A DNA stretch of 64,000 nt from an uncultured Lachnospiraceae bacterium (GCA_947245585.1 CAMXPV010000013.1:1-64000); one strand, 5' to 3'. Positions 35,911-45,159 are shown, counted from the stretch's first letter. Program-made: numbers and translations. Notes: generated by a model not told the origin, from the letters alone.

Positions 35911-37284
35911 ATGAAAAGAAAAGTGAAGAGAAAGGCTGTGGCGGCAGCGCTTATATTGGCGTTGACAGCCACGGGGCTTACCGGTTGCCGGTTTGGATTT
36001 GCCAGTGATCCGGATGACCCCAATCAGGTGGAGGAAAAGGTAGAGATTGATACTTCGATCGACACGTTTGCGTATGATTCCGCTTTGAAGGGAACAAGCA
36101 TTACATTGATGAACAGTAAGGCAGAGATACAGGTTGCCCTGGAGGAAATGGCCGTTATGTTCGAGGAAAAGTCCGGCGTTCATGTAGAGGTGATGCCGGT
36201 CACGGACGGGGATTCTCCTTATACGAAGGTAGTAAGCCTGTATAATTCGGGAAATCCGCCGACCTTGTCCATTCTGGATACGACGGATGTGATTGCTCTG
36301 GCGCAGGAGAAGGCGGAGGATTTGTCTGCGGAGGAATGGACGAAGGAAGCGGAAGGCTATCTGACTGAGGTAAACGGTAAGGTGTATGGGTTCCCGCTCT
36401 GTATTGAGGGACGCGGACTGATTTATAACAAAGCCGTGATTGAGCAGACATTGGGAGAAACCTTTGATCCTGCATCGATCAAAACACAGGAACAGTTTAC
36501 GGCCCTGCTTGACAGATTGGTGGAAGCGGGCATGGAGAGACCGATTTCCATGGCGAAGGAAGACTGGTCTTTGGGCGCGCATCAGCTTCAGTACATCTAT
36601 GAGACTTATGATGGCACATCCGATGGCGCGCAGCAGGTGATCGAACAGATCAAGAGCGGAGAACTGCAGGTGGCGGATCATCAGCGCACGACAGAATTTT
36701 TGAATACTTTTGACATCTTAAAGAAATACAATGTGGCTAAGGGAGATCCGTTGGGCGCGGATTATGACGAGATGGCCATTGATCTGGCGGATGGCAAGAC
36801 GGCCTTTTGGTTTAACGGCAACTGGGCATGGCCGAACCTGAAGGAAGCGGGAGCGAAGAACGAAGATGCCTATGGATTTCTGCCGTATTTTCTGAATAAT
36901 GATGAGAACGATTTTGCAAATCAGATGATTCAGGGTTCTCCCTCCAAACAGGTTATGTTGGACGGCCAGGTGGCGGATGAGAAGCAGAAGGCGGCAGCAA
37001 AGGAGTTTCTCAACTGGATTGTGTACAGCGAGATCGGTCAGCAGATGCTAGTAAAGACCTGCAATGTGATCCCGCCGTTTAAGAACAATCCTTACCAACC
37101 GGAGGATCCGTTGAGCCGGGATATTTACGAACATGTACAAAACGGTACGGCGTTTAACGCATCTGCGATCGTGCCAAACGATCACTGGGCGGTACTGGGA
37201 GCAGCCATGCAGAAGTATTTGGCTGACAGATGCGACAGAGCGGAACTGATGGCGGCGATTGAGGAGTATTGGTCGCAGCAGTGA
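35911..37284 (+). CDS. Sugar ABC transporter substrate-binding lipoprotein (sucrose locus)
   Basis: The 457-aa protein has a basic N-terminus, hydrophobic helix and lipobox LTGCRFG (Cys near residue 23). The mature domain matches extracellular solute-binding protein family 1: ITLMNSKAEIQVALEEMA, VKVVSLYNSGNPPTLSILDT-like segment near 105, and GKTAFWFNGNWAWPNL near 290. It should bind sucrose or short fructosides at the outer face of the membrane. ATG 35911 follows AAGGAGG; an ATG at 35893 is in frame. It is the first gene of the LacI-controlled operon. Confidence 0.92.
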   Translation: MKRKVKRKAVAAALILALTATGLTGCRFGFASDPDDPNQVEEKVEIDTSIDTFAYDSALKGTSITLMNSKAEIQVALEEMAVMFEEKSGVHVEVMPVTDGDSPYTKVVSLYNSGNPPTLSILDTTDVIALAQEKAEDLSAEEWTKEAEGYLTEVNGKVYGFPLCIEGRGLIYNKAVIEQTLGETFDPASIKTQEQFTALLDRLVEAGMERPISMAKEDWSLGAHQLQYIYETYDGTSDGAQQVIEQIKSGELQVADHQRTTEFLNTFDILKKYNVAKGDPLGADYDEMAIDLADGKTAFWFNGNWAWPNLKEAGAKNEDAYGFLPYFLNNDENDFANQMIQGSPSKQVMLDGQVADEKQKAAAKEFLNWIVYSEIGQQMLVKTCNVIPPFKNNPYQPEDPLSRDIYEHVQNGTAFNASAIVPNDHWAVLGAAMQKYLADRCDRAELMAAIEEYWSQQ

Positions 37285-37342
37285 CGGCTAATGGAAGGAA
37301 TAGCAACCAACGGATAGAAGAATGAGGAAAGAGGGTAAGAGG

Positions 37343-38215
37343 ATGGAGTCAAAAAAGAAAGGAAAAGATTTCTGTATCTTTGCGCTGCCGGGCATGTTTT
37401 GTTTCTTTGCGGTGGTAATCATACCGTTTCTTTACGGTGTGTATCTGACCTTTACAGATTGGGACGGCGTAGCGCAGACGAAGAATTTTATCGGGTTTAG
37501 CAACTTTATGGGTGTCGTGCGGGACGGACAGTTTTGGTTATCTTTGCTTTTGACGTTCCGATATGTAATCGTAGTGGTTGTTCTCGTCAATGTTTTGGCC
37601 TTTGCGATCGCATGGCTGCTGACGAGGGGGATTAAAGGACAGAACTTTTTCAGGGCAGGATTTTTTACGCCAAACCTGATTGGCGGTATTGTGTTGGGAT
37701 ATATTTGGCAGTTTGTTTTCTCCCGTGTGTTTGTAAATATCGGAGAGAGCACCGGATGGAACCTGTTTGAAATATCATGGCTGTCGGAGCCGAATAAGGC
37801 GTTTGCGGCGTTGGTGTTGGTGTCCGTATGGCAGCTTTCAGGTTATATGATTTTGATTTATGTGGCCGGTTTTATGGGGTTGAGCGAGGACGTATTGGAG
37901 GCTGCGAGCATAGACGGCGCTGCCGGATGGGCAAAGCTGAAAAATATCATTATGCCGTTAATGATGTCCTCCATTACGATCTGCCTTTTCCTGACGCTTT
38001 CCCGTGCGTTTATGGTGTATGATGTGAACTTGTCTCTGACAGCCGGAGGACCTTACGGCACAACGGAAATGGCAGCCATGCACGTCTATGAAAAAGCTTT
38101 TACATCCAGACAATTCGGTGTAGGGCAGGCGGAAGCGTTGATCTTGTTTATTGTGGTGGCATGTATCAGTGGATTGCAGGTATACCTGACGAAGAAGCAG
38201 GAGGTGGAAGCATGA
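37343..38215 (+). CDS. Sugar ABC transporter permease (MalF/UgpA type)
   Basis: The 290-aa protein has six membrane helices and the coupling loop DVLEAASIDGAAGWAKLKNI near residues 183-202, which docks to a shared MsmK/UgpC-type ATPase. FCIFALPGMFCFFAVVIIPF is the standard first helix. No ATPase gene is in the operon, which is usual for this transporter class. I chose ATG 37343 with GAGGG 7 bases upstream; ATG 37322 is in frame with a weak site. It overlaps the next gene by ATGA. Confidence 0.92.
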   Translation: MESKKKGKDFCIFALPGMFCFFAVVIIPFLYGVYLTFTDWDGVAQTKNFIGFSNFMGVVRDGQFWLSLLLTFRYVIVVVVLVNVLAFAIAWLLTRGIKGQNFFRAGFFTPNLIGGIVLGYIWQFVFSRVFVNIGESTGWNLFEISWLSEPNKAFAALVLVSVWQLSGYMILIYVAGFMGLSEDVLEAASIDGAAGWAKLKNIIMPLMMSSITICLFLTLSRAFMVYDVNLSLTAGGPYGTTEMAAMHVYEKAFTSRQFGVGQAEALILFIVVACISGLQVYLTKKQEVEA

Positions 38216-39075
38216 TGAAGCAGACGGAAGTTGGCGGAACCAGAAAAAAAGTGACAAATGGTTTGGCGATAGCCGCATTGGTTGTTCTGTTTATCGCCTA
38301 TATGTTTCCCTTTATAATGGTGGTGATTAATTCACTCAAGCAGAAGCGGGATATTATCAAAAGCCCGTTCTCATGGCTGTATACCATCAAAGGTCTTTCT
38401 TTTGACAACTTTGTAAAAGCGTTTACGCAGATGGATTTTTTGAACGCCTTCAAGAATTCCCTGTTCGTTACGGTTTCAGCGACATTACTGGTAACGCTGT
38501 TGGCGGCGATGCTTGCGTACTATATTGTCCGCAATAAAAATGTGATTTCGAATGCAACCTTTGCGCTGATGGTGGCATCCATGATCATTCCGTTTCAGGC
38601 GATCATGATTCCGCTGGTGAGTATTTACGGCGGCACATTAAACGTCCTGAATCACAGAATTACCCTGATCTTTATGCACACTGGTTTTTCCATGGCGATG
38701 TCGGTCTTCATGTTCCACGGTTTTGTGCGCGGAAATGTGCCGATTGCTTTGGAGGAGGCGGCCTATCTGGAAGGCTGCACCCATACGCAGACGTTTTTTA
38801 AGATCGTACTGCCGTTACTCAAACCCATTATTTCCACGATGGTAATCCTGAATTCGCTTGCTTTTTGGAACGATTTCCTTTTGCCGTCACTTGTGCTTAC
38901 GGATAAAAAACTGTTGACGCTGCCGCTTTCCACATACAGCTTTTATGGTACCTACTCTGCGGATTATGGTACAATTATGGCGGGACTTTTACTGTGCGTA
39001 CTGCCGATTCTCGTTCTCTATGTGGTATTGCAGAAACAGATTATCGGCGGTGTTGTGGCAGGCGCTGTGAAATAG
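38212..39075 (+). CDS. Sugar ABC transporter permease (MalG/UgpE type)
   Basis: The 287-aa second permease has six helices and the coupling loop ALEEAAYLEGCTHTQTFFKI near residues 180-199. It ends VLQKQIIGGVVAGAVK, the typical C-terminus of MalG-like subunits. It starts in the ATGA overlap with GGAGG upstream. It pairs with the preceding permease to import the sugar captured by the lipoprotein. Confidence 0.93.
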   Translation: MMKQTEVGGTRKKVTNGLAIAALVVLFIAYMFPFIMVVINSLKQKRDIIKSPFSWLYTIKGLSFDNFVKAFTQMDFLNAFKNSLFVTVSATLLVTLLAAMLAYYIVRNKNVISNATFALMVASMIIPFQAIMIPLVSIYGGTLNVLNHRITLIFMHTGFSMAMSVFMFHGFVRGNVPIALEEAAYLEGCTHTQTFFKIVLPLLKPIISTMVILNSLAFWNDFLLPSLVLTDKKLLTLPLSTYSFYGTYSADYGTIMAGLLLCVLPILVLYVVLQKQIIGGVVAGAVK

Positions 39076-39091
39076 GAGAAGGATTGTCAAA

Positions 39092-40411
39092 ATGAGAAGA
39101 GATACGCTGCATTTGAAGGCGCCGGGAAATTGGATAAACGACCCCAACGGATTTATTTACTATAAAGGGAAATATCATTTGTTTTACCAACATTTTCCCT
39201 ATGCGCCGGTCTGGGGAACCATGCACTGGGGGCATGCCGTAAGTGAAGATCTGGTAAACTGGGAACATCTGGGCATTGCCCTGTTCCCTACCAGATATGA
39301 AGATCAAAACGGCTGTTTTTCCGGCAGTGCCATAGAACACGAGGGACGGATGTATTTGTACTATACAGGCGTTCACTATATGCAGGCAGACCCCAACAAT
39401 ATTCATCTTAGCCCGGGCGATGCGTATGAGTCGGCGCAGCTTATGATGACTTCCGAAGACGGGATGCACTTTGACAATTTTCATAAAAAGACGGTAATCG
39501 TGCCGCCTATGGATGACAGCCGGATCGGGGACAGAACACATACAAGAGACCCGAAGGTGTGGCGCGGCAGGGACGCGTGGTATATGGTGCTTGGCACCAT
39601 GACGGCCAAACGAAAGGGTGCGCTGCTTTTCTACCGAAGCGAAAATCTGAATGACTGGAGCTATGTGAATACCGTATCTGCAAACGAAGAGCTCGGTTGG
39701 ATGTGGGAGTGTCCGGATTGTTTTGAGGTAGCGGGAAAAACGGTGTTGATTGTCTCACCGATGGGGCTGCAAAAGCAGGCGCCTCTGGAGGAGAATCATA
39801 CGGTCTGTATGCAGGTGACGTTTGAAGAAGAGACATGTGTAATGCAGCTTCCGGATCACTATCAGTATTTGGATTACGGTTTGGACCTCTATGCGCCACA
39901 GTCAACTTTGGATGAGGAGGGGCGCAGAGTCCTTGTGGCGTGGCTGCGTATGCCGGAGCCGGTAGAAGGGGAATGGATCGGGATGTACTGTATGCCAAGA
40001 GTGGTGGAAATGGAAGGCGGGCATATTTGTTTTCGGGTGCATCCCTATGCAGAGAGCATGTTTACGAGAAAAATTACCCATCCGAAGCAGGCGGACGGCG
40101 CGGCGTACAGAGTTCGTTTTGTCTTGCGGGAAGGTGAGGGGATTTCGATTGGCGGATACCGCATTTGGCGGGAAGAGAATCGAATCTGCACGGACAGAAG
40201 CGCCGTTTTTCCACGGAATGAAAAATTCAGCCTGCGGGCATCCACGCCCGAAGTGGAGGGGAAATGTGAACTGGATGTTTATGTGGATGCGCATATGATT
40301 GAGATATTTGTCAATCGCGGAAGGTATGTACTCAGTCATGCGGTTTACGGGCTGACAGACGAGATTCAAAGCGATTCGGTGGAACAATGGGAAATTGCTG
40401 CGTTAAAATAA
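39092..40411 (+). CDS. GH32 sucrose hydrolase / beta-fructofuranosidase
   Basis: The 439-aa glycoside hydrolase family 32 enzyme has the nucleophile block WINDPNGFIYYKGKYHLFYQ (Asp17), the transition-state Asp in TRDPKVW near residue 153, and the acid/base Glu in MWECPDCFEV near 208. A C-terminal beta sandwich (about 300-439) completes the family layout. No signal peptide is visible, so it acts in the cytoplasm on imported sucrose or short fructo-oligosaccharides. Whether it prefers phosphorylated sucrose is not clear, but the ABC importer delivers unphosphorylated sugar. GGAGAAGG precedes the start. Confidence 0.94.
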   Translation: MRRDTLHLKAPGNWINDPNGFIYYKGKYHLFYQHFPYAPVWGTMHWGHAVSEDLVNWEHLGIALFPTRYEDQNGCFSGSAIEHEGRMYLYYTGVHYMQADPNNIHLSPGDAYESAQLMMTSEDGMHFDNFHKKTVIVPPMDDSRIGDRTHTRDPKVWRGRDAWYMVLGTMTAKRKGALLFYRSENLNDWSYVNTVSANEELGWMWECPDCFEVAGKTVLIVSPMGLQKQAPLEENHTVCMQVTFEEETCVMQLPDHYQYLDYGLDLYAPQSTLDEEGRRVLVAWLRMPEPVEGEWIGMYCMPRVVEMEGGHICFRVHPYAESMFTRKITHPKQADGAAYRVRFVLREGEGISIGGYRIWREENRICTDRSAVFPRNEKFSLRASTPEVEGKCELDVYVDAHMIEIFVNRGRYVLSHAVYGLTDEIQSDSVEQWEIAALK

Positions 40412-40454
40412 CGGACAGGAGCGGGTAACGTGCGGCAAGAAGGAGGACTGCCAT

Positions 40455-42296
40455 ATGATGTCAAAGACGGACGAGGTGTTCCGGAGAAGACTGGAAAGAC
40501 ACCATGACGAATTAAAATGGCTTTATATGGAATTATATGACAATGATTCCATGTTTGCGGAACTGTGCACGAATCTGTATCGTTTCCATAAGGAGCGGAG
40601 AAGACAGCTAAAGACGCGGGATAAGGAGCGGGAAAAGAATCCGCAGTGGTTTCGCAAAAATGATATGTTGGGAATGATGTTGTACATTGATCAGTTTGCA
40701 GGCAATCTCAAAGGGGTAAAAGAAAAGCTCGCTTATCTGGAGGCGTGTCAGGTAAACTGCATTCATTTGATGCCTTTTTTGGATTCTCCAAAAGAGCATT
40801 CCGACGGTGGTTACGCGGTGGCAGATTTCAGAAAAGTCAGGGCGGATCTGGGCACCATGGAGGATTTGTCTGAACTTGCGGATGTGTGTCATCAAAAGGG
40901 AATGAACCTCTGCATGGATTTTGTCATGAATCATACTTCGGAGGAGCACGAATGGGCGGTTCGTGCAAGGAAGGGTGAAGGCGAGTACATGAGCCGTTAC
41001 TTTTTCTATGACAATCAGGACATTCCCAATCGGTACGAGCAAACCGTGCCGCAGGTATTTCCGACTACAGCGCCGGGGAATTTCACCTATCTGCCTGAGA
41101 TCGGGCATTATGTGATGACTACTTTTTATCCCTATCAGTGGGATTTAAATTATGGAAATCCGCGCGTATTTAACGAGATGATGTACCACTTTTTGTTCTT
41201 TGCCAATCAGGGTATGGACATCATCCGGATAGATGCAGTGCCATACATTTGGAAAGAGCTTGGCACGAGCTGCCGCAATCTGCCCCAGGTGCATTCGATT
41301 GTGCGCATGATGCGCATGATCGGGGAGATTGTCTGCCCGAGCGTACTTTTGTTGGGCGAGGTGGTGATGGAACCGGAAAAGGTTGTTCCCTATTTTGGCA
41401 CGGTGGAGAAGCCGGAATGTCATATGCTCTATAATGTGACCACGATGGCGAGTACATGGAACTGCGTGGCCACAAAAGATATCCGTCTGCTAAAGCGGCA
41501 GATGGATGCGGTTAATCAACTTCCGTCAACGTATACCTTTTTAAATTATTTACGCTGTCATGATGATATCGGTTGGGGGTTGGACTATAGATTCCTGGCA
41601 CAGTGGGAAATGTGGGAAGCGCCGCATAAGCGGTTTTTGAATGATTACTTCACCGGCAGGATACAGGGGAGCGCAAGCCGGGGCGAGCTGTACAATGATG
41701 ATCCGGTTACGCAGGATGCAAGATTCTGTGCGACGACGGCTTCCATGTGCGGGATTGAGAGTGCCCAGGAAGCGGATGATCCGAATGCGCTGCAGACGGC
41801 CATCAATCTGGATATCATGCTCCACGCATACATGTTGACCCAGTCCGGAATCCCAATGCTTTACAGTGGGGATGAAATCGGGCAGATCAACGATTACTCC
41901 TATAAGAATGATCCGGATAAGGCATCGGATTCCCGGTATCTTCACCGGGGGAGATTTCGTTGGGATCTGGCGGAGAAAAGGAAAGCACAAGACAGTGTCC
42001 AGGGCAGGATATTCGGCGCACTGAATGAACTGGAACGGATTCGCAGGCAGGAGAGGGTTTTTGAGGCATCTGCAGACGTTTGGACCTATGATGTGCACAA
42101 CAATGCAATTCTCTGCATTGTGCGACAGCAGGCGGGAGAACGGTTTTTTGGGATCTTTAATTTCGCGGGCTGTCCGGAGACCGCGTGGATGAAAGAGGAG
42201 GGCAGTTACACGGAACTGCTGACCGGAAAGAAGATGGAATTGGTGGATATTGTGATACCCCCGTATGGGTTTTACTGGCTGAAAAAAGAGAGCTGA
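40455..42296 (+). CDS. GH13 amylosucrase-like sucrose-active enzyme
   Basis: The 613-aa alpha-amylase-family protein matches amylosucrase in length and order: N-terminal helical domain (about 1-85), the barrel start MLYIDQFAGNLKGVKEKL, the DFVMNHTSEEHEWAV block near 155, catalytic Asp in IIRIDAVPYIW near 260, Glu in LLLGEVVMEP near 300, and CHDDIGWG near 369. Such enzymes split sucrose and either grow an alpha-1,4-glucan or hydrolyse it, releasing fructose. There is no signal peptide, so the glucan would form inside the cell. AGGAGG lies 8 bases before ATG 40455. It follows GH32 in the same operon, giving two alternative sucrose fates. Confidence 0.9.
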   Translation: MMSKTDEVFRRRLERHHDELKWLYMELYDNDSMFAELCTNLYRFHKERRRQLKTRDKEREKNPQWFRKNDMLGMMLYIDQFAGNLKGVKEKLAYLEACQVNCIHLMPFLDSPKEHSDGGYAVADFRKVRADLGTMEDLSELADVCHQKGMNLCMDFVMNHTSEEHEWAVRARKGEGEYMSRYFFYDNQDIPNRYEQTVPQVFPTTAPGNFTYLPEIGHYVMTTFYPYQWDLNYGNPRVFNEMMYHFLFFANQGMDIIRIDAVPYIWKELGTSCRNLPQVHSIVRMMRMIGEIVCPSVLLLGEVVMEPEKVVPYFGTVEKPECHMLYNVTTMASTWNCVATKDIRLLKRQMDAVNQLPSTYTFLNYLRCHDDIGWGLDYRFLAQWEMWEAPHKRFLNDYFTGRIQGSASRGELYNDDPVTQDARFCATTASMCGIESAQEADDPNALQTAINLDIMLHAYMLTQSGIPMLYSGDEIGQINDYSYKNDPDKASDSRYLHRGRFRWDLAEKRKAQDSVQGRIFGALNELERIRRQERVFEASADVWTYDVHNNAILCIVRQQAGERFFGIFNFAGCPETAWMKEEGSYTELLTGKKMELVDIVIPPYGFYWLKKES

Positions 42297-42325
42297 AAAA
42301 TCATGGGAAGCCGATTATGACAAAA

Positions 42326-42369
42326 AGAGGGACGGTTGTGACATCAGAGAGATGCGGCCGTCCTTTTTT
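42326..42369 (+). terminator. Terminator of the sucrose operon
   Basis: GGACGG (42330-42335) pairs with CCGTCC (42358-42363), extended by A-U and G-U pairs, followed by six T residues. The loop is long (22 bases). Confidence 0.72.
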
Positions 42370-42382
42370 GACGATATATATT

Positions 42383-42493
42383 CTATCAGTAGCAAATCAA
42401 GCGCGAGCAGAGCGAGCATTTGATTTCACCTGATAGGATAACGAAAAAATCGGGAAGCGCGGAGCGCGGCAGACGCGAAGCGGATGGATTTTT
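42383..42493. repeat. Two adjacent inverted-repeat units with GCGC-rich loops
   Basis: Unit 1 (42383-42436): CTATCAG/CTGATAG and AAATCAA/TTGATTT flank GCGCGAGCAGAGCGAGCA. Unit 2 (42445-42493): AAAAATC/GATTTTT flank a loop rich in GCGCGGAGCGCGG-like sequence. AATCAAGCGC from unit 1 recurs near 42511. The region lies in the leader of the LytTR gene; no gene is seen. Confidence 0.55.
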
Positions 42494-42537
42494 GAGTGAT
42501 GAAGCAGGAAATCAAGCGCAAATGAGAGGGCATAAAT

Positions 42538-43245
42538 ATGTTGTGGATCGCGGTATGCGATGACGAGATTGTAGAGTGTGACAAAATAGCGAAAAAAATC
42601 AGGGAAATTTTAACAGAGATAAAAGTTCCCTGTACCATAAAGCAGTTTTACAGCGGGCGGGATTTATTGCAGTCGCCGGAGTCTTTTGACGTGATTTTTC
42701 TGGATATTATCATGAGCGGTCTGGACGGTATGAGGACGGCGCAGATTGTCAGGAAAAAGGCATATGACAAGATTCTTGTTTTTATGTCCGCCAGTCGGGA
42801 TTATGTGTTTGACGCCTATGATGTGGAGGCTTTTCAGTATCTGCTAAAACCGGTCGATGAGAAAAAACTGAGAAGCGTATTACAGAGAATTGTCCTTAAA
42901 ACGCAGGAACGGTCCCAGGCATTCATCATAATAAGCAGGGAAAGACAGAATAAAAAATTGTTATTGGATGAGATTTTTTATTTTGAAATTCGGGGACGTA
43001 TGATTGACGTTCACGGAACAGACGGTGTTTTCAGCTATTACGGGCAAATTGGCGCTCTGGAAAAGGAGCTAAAGGAAAAAGGATTTTGCCGCTGCCACAA
43101 AAGTTATCTTGTCAATTTAAAACATGTGGATGTGTACAACAGACAGGAAATGGTTCTGGATAACGGGGAGCGGATTGTCATTGCCAAGAGAAGATACGAA
43201 GCATTTTGTGGGGAGATTCTTAAGTACATGCGAGGGACAGTGTGA
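42538..43245 (+). CDS. LytTR-type response regulator
   Basis: The 235-aa protein has an N-terminal receiver domain (acidic AVCDDEI at residues 4-10, phospho-acceptor in VIFLDIIMSG near 55, Lys in LLKPVDEKKL near 103) and a C-terminal LytTR DNA-binding domain (about 128-232; FCRCHKSYLVNLKHVDVY is its hallmark). This is the AgrA/VirR arrangement. GAGAGGG precedes ATG 42538. The gene is followed 33 bases later by a GHKL kinase. No AgrB or AgrD is visible. Confidence 0.93.
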   Translation: MLWIAVCDDEIVECDKIAKKIREILTEIKVPCTIKQFYSGRDLLQSPESFDVIFLDIIMSGLDGMRTAQIVRKKAYDKILVFMSASRDYVFDAYDVEAFQYLLKPVDEKKLRSVLQRIVLKTQERSQAFIIISRERQNKKLLLDEIFYFEIRGRMIDVHGTDGVFSYYGQIGALEKELKEKGFCRCHKSYLVNLKHVDVYNRQEMVLDNGERIVIAKRRYEAFCGEILKYMRGTV

Positions 43246-43278
43246 GAAGAAAGGATTGCGGGTCTGCAGGGCGGCTCA

Positions 43279-44466
43279 ATGGAGGGTGTGGAGAAGATGG
43301 CACGATATGAAGAAAAGGCAAAAAAAGGAATAAGAGCGGTATCTATACTGATCACAGTGTCCACGCTGATCTCGCTGGCGGAAAATTTTTTCGTTTCCCT
43401 TATTTTTTGCCTGCTGTTAATTTGGAAACATACGGCATGGCGTATCGCGGTTCCCCTGGTGGAGGACAGGGAGTCTGCAGTGATTGCATGGTGCTGCTTT
43501 GGCATAGTGATCATGGCGGTATACGGGATGAGAAAGCGGCTTCAGGCTGTATTTAGGGGAAAGACGTGGAAATGGTATGCGGTACTGACGCTTCCGCTGT
43601 TTGTGGTGGAGGTGGTGATCTATGTCGCGAACTGGGGCGCAGGCTACGGCATTCTCTATAGAAGCGGCGGAAATATGGGGCTGTATTACGATCAGATTTT
43701 CAGCTATGCGGGGTGGGTTGTTCTATCAGGCCTGTCCCTGTTTGCGGTGGGGGTATATGTGCTTAGCATGGACCGGATTTATATGGAACAAAAAAAGAAC
43801 AGTCAGTACCATGAACAGGTTGCGGTTTATCAAATGTTGGAGGAACAGTACAGGCAGTCGGAGCGGCTCAGGCACGATTTGAAAAACCATGTGCTTGCGC
43901 TCCGCAGCTTGTGGGAAGAGCAGGATTGGGAAAAGCTTGGGGATTACCTGAAAAGGATGGAGGGCAGCGCGCAGCTTGGAATGAATGAGGAGGCCACGGG
44001 AAGCCGGCCGGTGGATGCGCTTTTATGCCAGAAGCGGAAAATGGCGGAGGAAAAAGGGATTTTGTGGGAGTGCAGTGTGCAGATGCCGAAATCCTGTAAG
44101 ATTGATGATTTTGATTGGTGCGTCCTGTTTGGGAATATCCTGGACAATGCTGTGGAGGCGTGTGATCAGTTGCGCAGCAAAAAACTGCGGCAGGAGTTGC
44201 AGCCTTTTATCCGCATACATGCAGGAACCGTTAAGAAATGTTTTCTTTTGGAAGTGTCAAACAGTACGGAAGCCTCGGCCCGGCCTGAGATTGGGTATAC
44301 GGAAAAGGAAAATTCACAGGGACATGGGATTGGGCTGCTAAATGTGGAAGATATGGTGAACAGATATAGCGGAGCCATGAACGTGGAAATAGAAAACAGC
44401 GTTTTTGTCATCTCGGTACTGCTTCCAATGGGAGATGCCGTACATGACATCGAAAGAGCTGTTTGA
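43279..44466 (+). CDS. GHKL-domain (AgrC-like) sensor histidine kinase
   Basis: The 395-aa membrane kinase has about five N-terminal helices (to about residue 165), then a helical region with the H-box RLRHDLKNHVLALRSLWEEQ near 196. The GHKL ATPase follows: N-box FGNILDNAVEACDQL near 284 and G-box GHGIGLLNVEDMVNRYSG near 352. It should phosphorylate the preceding LytTR regulator. The signal is unknown. ATG 43279 has AGGGCGG upstream; ATG 43297, preceded by GGAG, is an equally good start. Confidence 0.9.
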   Translation: MEGVEKMARYEEKAKKGIRAVSILITVSTLISLAENFFVSLIFCLLLIWKHTAWRIAVPLVEDRESAVIAWCCFGIVIMAVYGMRKRLQAVFRGKTWKWYAVLTLPLFVVEVVIYVANWGAGYGILYRSGGNMGLYYDQIFSYAGWVVLSGLSLFAVGVYVLSMDRIYMEQKKNSQYHEQVAVYQMLEEQYRQSERLRHDLKNHVLALRSLWEEQDWEKLGDYLKRMEGSAQLGMNEEATGSRPVDALLCQKRKMAEEKGILWECSVQMPKSCKIDDFDWCVLFGNILDNAVEACDQLRSKKLRQELQPFIRIHAGTVKKCFLLEVSNSTEASARPEIGYTEKENSQGHGIGLLNVEDMVNRYSGAMNVEIENSVFVISVLLPMGDAVHDIERAV

Positions 44467-44539
44467 AGCAAAAAGCTAAGAGTTGGAAATTTCTTTGACG
44501 AAACAAGAAACAGATATATCAGAAAAGGAGGAAAAGCTT

Positions 44540-45070
44540 ATGCACACGAAGACGATGGAGGGACTGATCGGCGCGAGAACCAATATGGAAATGCTCAACA
44601 CCCCTTTCCGGGTTTTTAAGGAAGCGAGACTCAAGGGAGATACTGCGATGATGGAGCGGGCGATGGGCTATATGGGTGACTTCCACGAAGACGCTTACGA
44701 GTACAAGGAGGAAGCGGACGAGGGCATGAAGAAGGATGTGGAGGAGACCCGCGAGATTGCCAAAGAGCAGCGTGAGGAGATGATCAAAAACCGCAGGGAG
44801 GAGCGGGAAGAGCAGCAGAAGAAACTGGAGGAAGAGCGGGAAGAAAAGAAGGACGATAAAAAAACCGCAGATACCGTCGAAATCAGCGAGGAGGGCAAGG
44901 TGCTCTTAAAGGAGAGCGTGCCGGAGACCGGAACAGCCATAGAAGGGGCGGATTTGGATACGGAGTCAATCCCGAAACCGAAGGCGGATTTGGAGCCTGT
45001 GTTTTATTCAAGCGCCGGGGAGGTAAAGCAGACGGAAGATATGGGGACGAAGGTGTCGGCGTCGGTGTAG
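44540..45070 (+). CDS. Highly charged coiled-coil protein of unknown function
   Basis: The 176-aa soluble protein has a conserved-looking head (MEGLIGARTNMEMLNTPFRV, then EARLKGDTAMMERAMGYMGD). Residues about 55-110 form an uninterrupted Glu/Lys/Arg helix (EEREEQQKKLEEEREEKKDD), predicted coiled coil. The tail is disordered and acidic. I recognise no domain. The ATG at 44540 follows AAGGAGG at 8 bases; a TTG at 44483 is in frame but has no site. It follows the kinase by 73 bases and ends at a strong terminator, so it may be part of the same transcript. Confidence 0.72.
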   Translation: MHTKTMEGLIGARTNMEMLNTPFRVFKEARLKGDTAMMERAMGYMGDFHEDAYEYKEEADEGMKKDVEETREIAKEQREEMIKNRREEREEQQKKLEEEREEKKDDKKTADTVEISEEGKVLLKESVPETGTAIEGADLDTESIPKPKADLEPVFYSSAGEVKQTEDMGTKVSASV

Positions 45071-45086
45071 GAAAATGACTGGCAGG

Positions 45087-45120
45087 AAAGCAGAGATTCA
45101 AGGGAGTCTCTGCTTTTTTT
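45087..45120 (+). terminator. Intrinsic terminator after the coiled-coil gene
   Basis: AAAGCAGAGA (45087-45096) pairs with TCTCTGCTTT (45107-45116) around a 10-base loop and leads into a T-run. Confidence 0.88.
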
Positions 45121-45137
45121 ATTTCAGTTTTTTAGTA

Positions 45138-45159
45138 AAAGTCCAAAATAATGGACTTT
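45138..45159. repeat. Perfect 8-bp palindrome upstream of the 34-aa gene
   Basis: AAAGTCCA and TGGACTTT flank AAATAA. No T-run follows, so an operator or a leader stem is more likely than a terminator. Confidence 0.45.

Noticed and set aside
42538-44466. Complete agr quorum-sensing system
   Set aside because: Regulator and kinase are Agr-like, but no AgrB protease or AgrD-type precursor is present nearby; the 34-aa protein lacks AgrD features.
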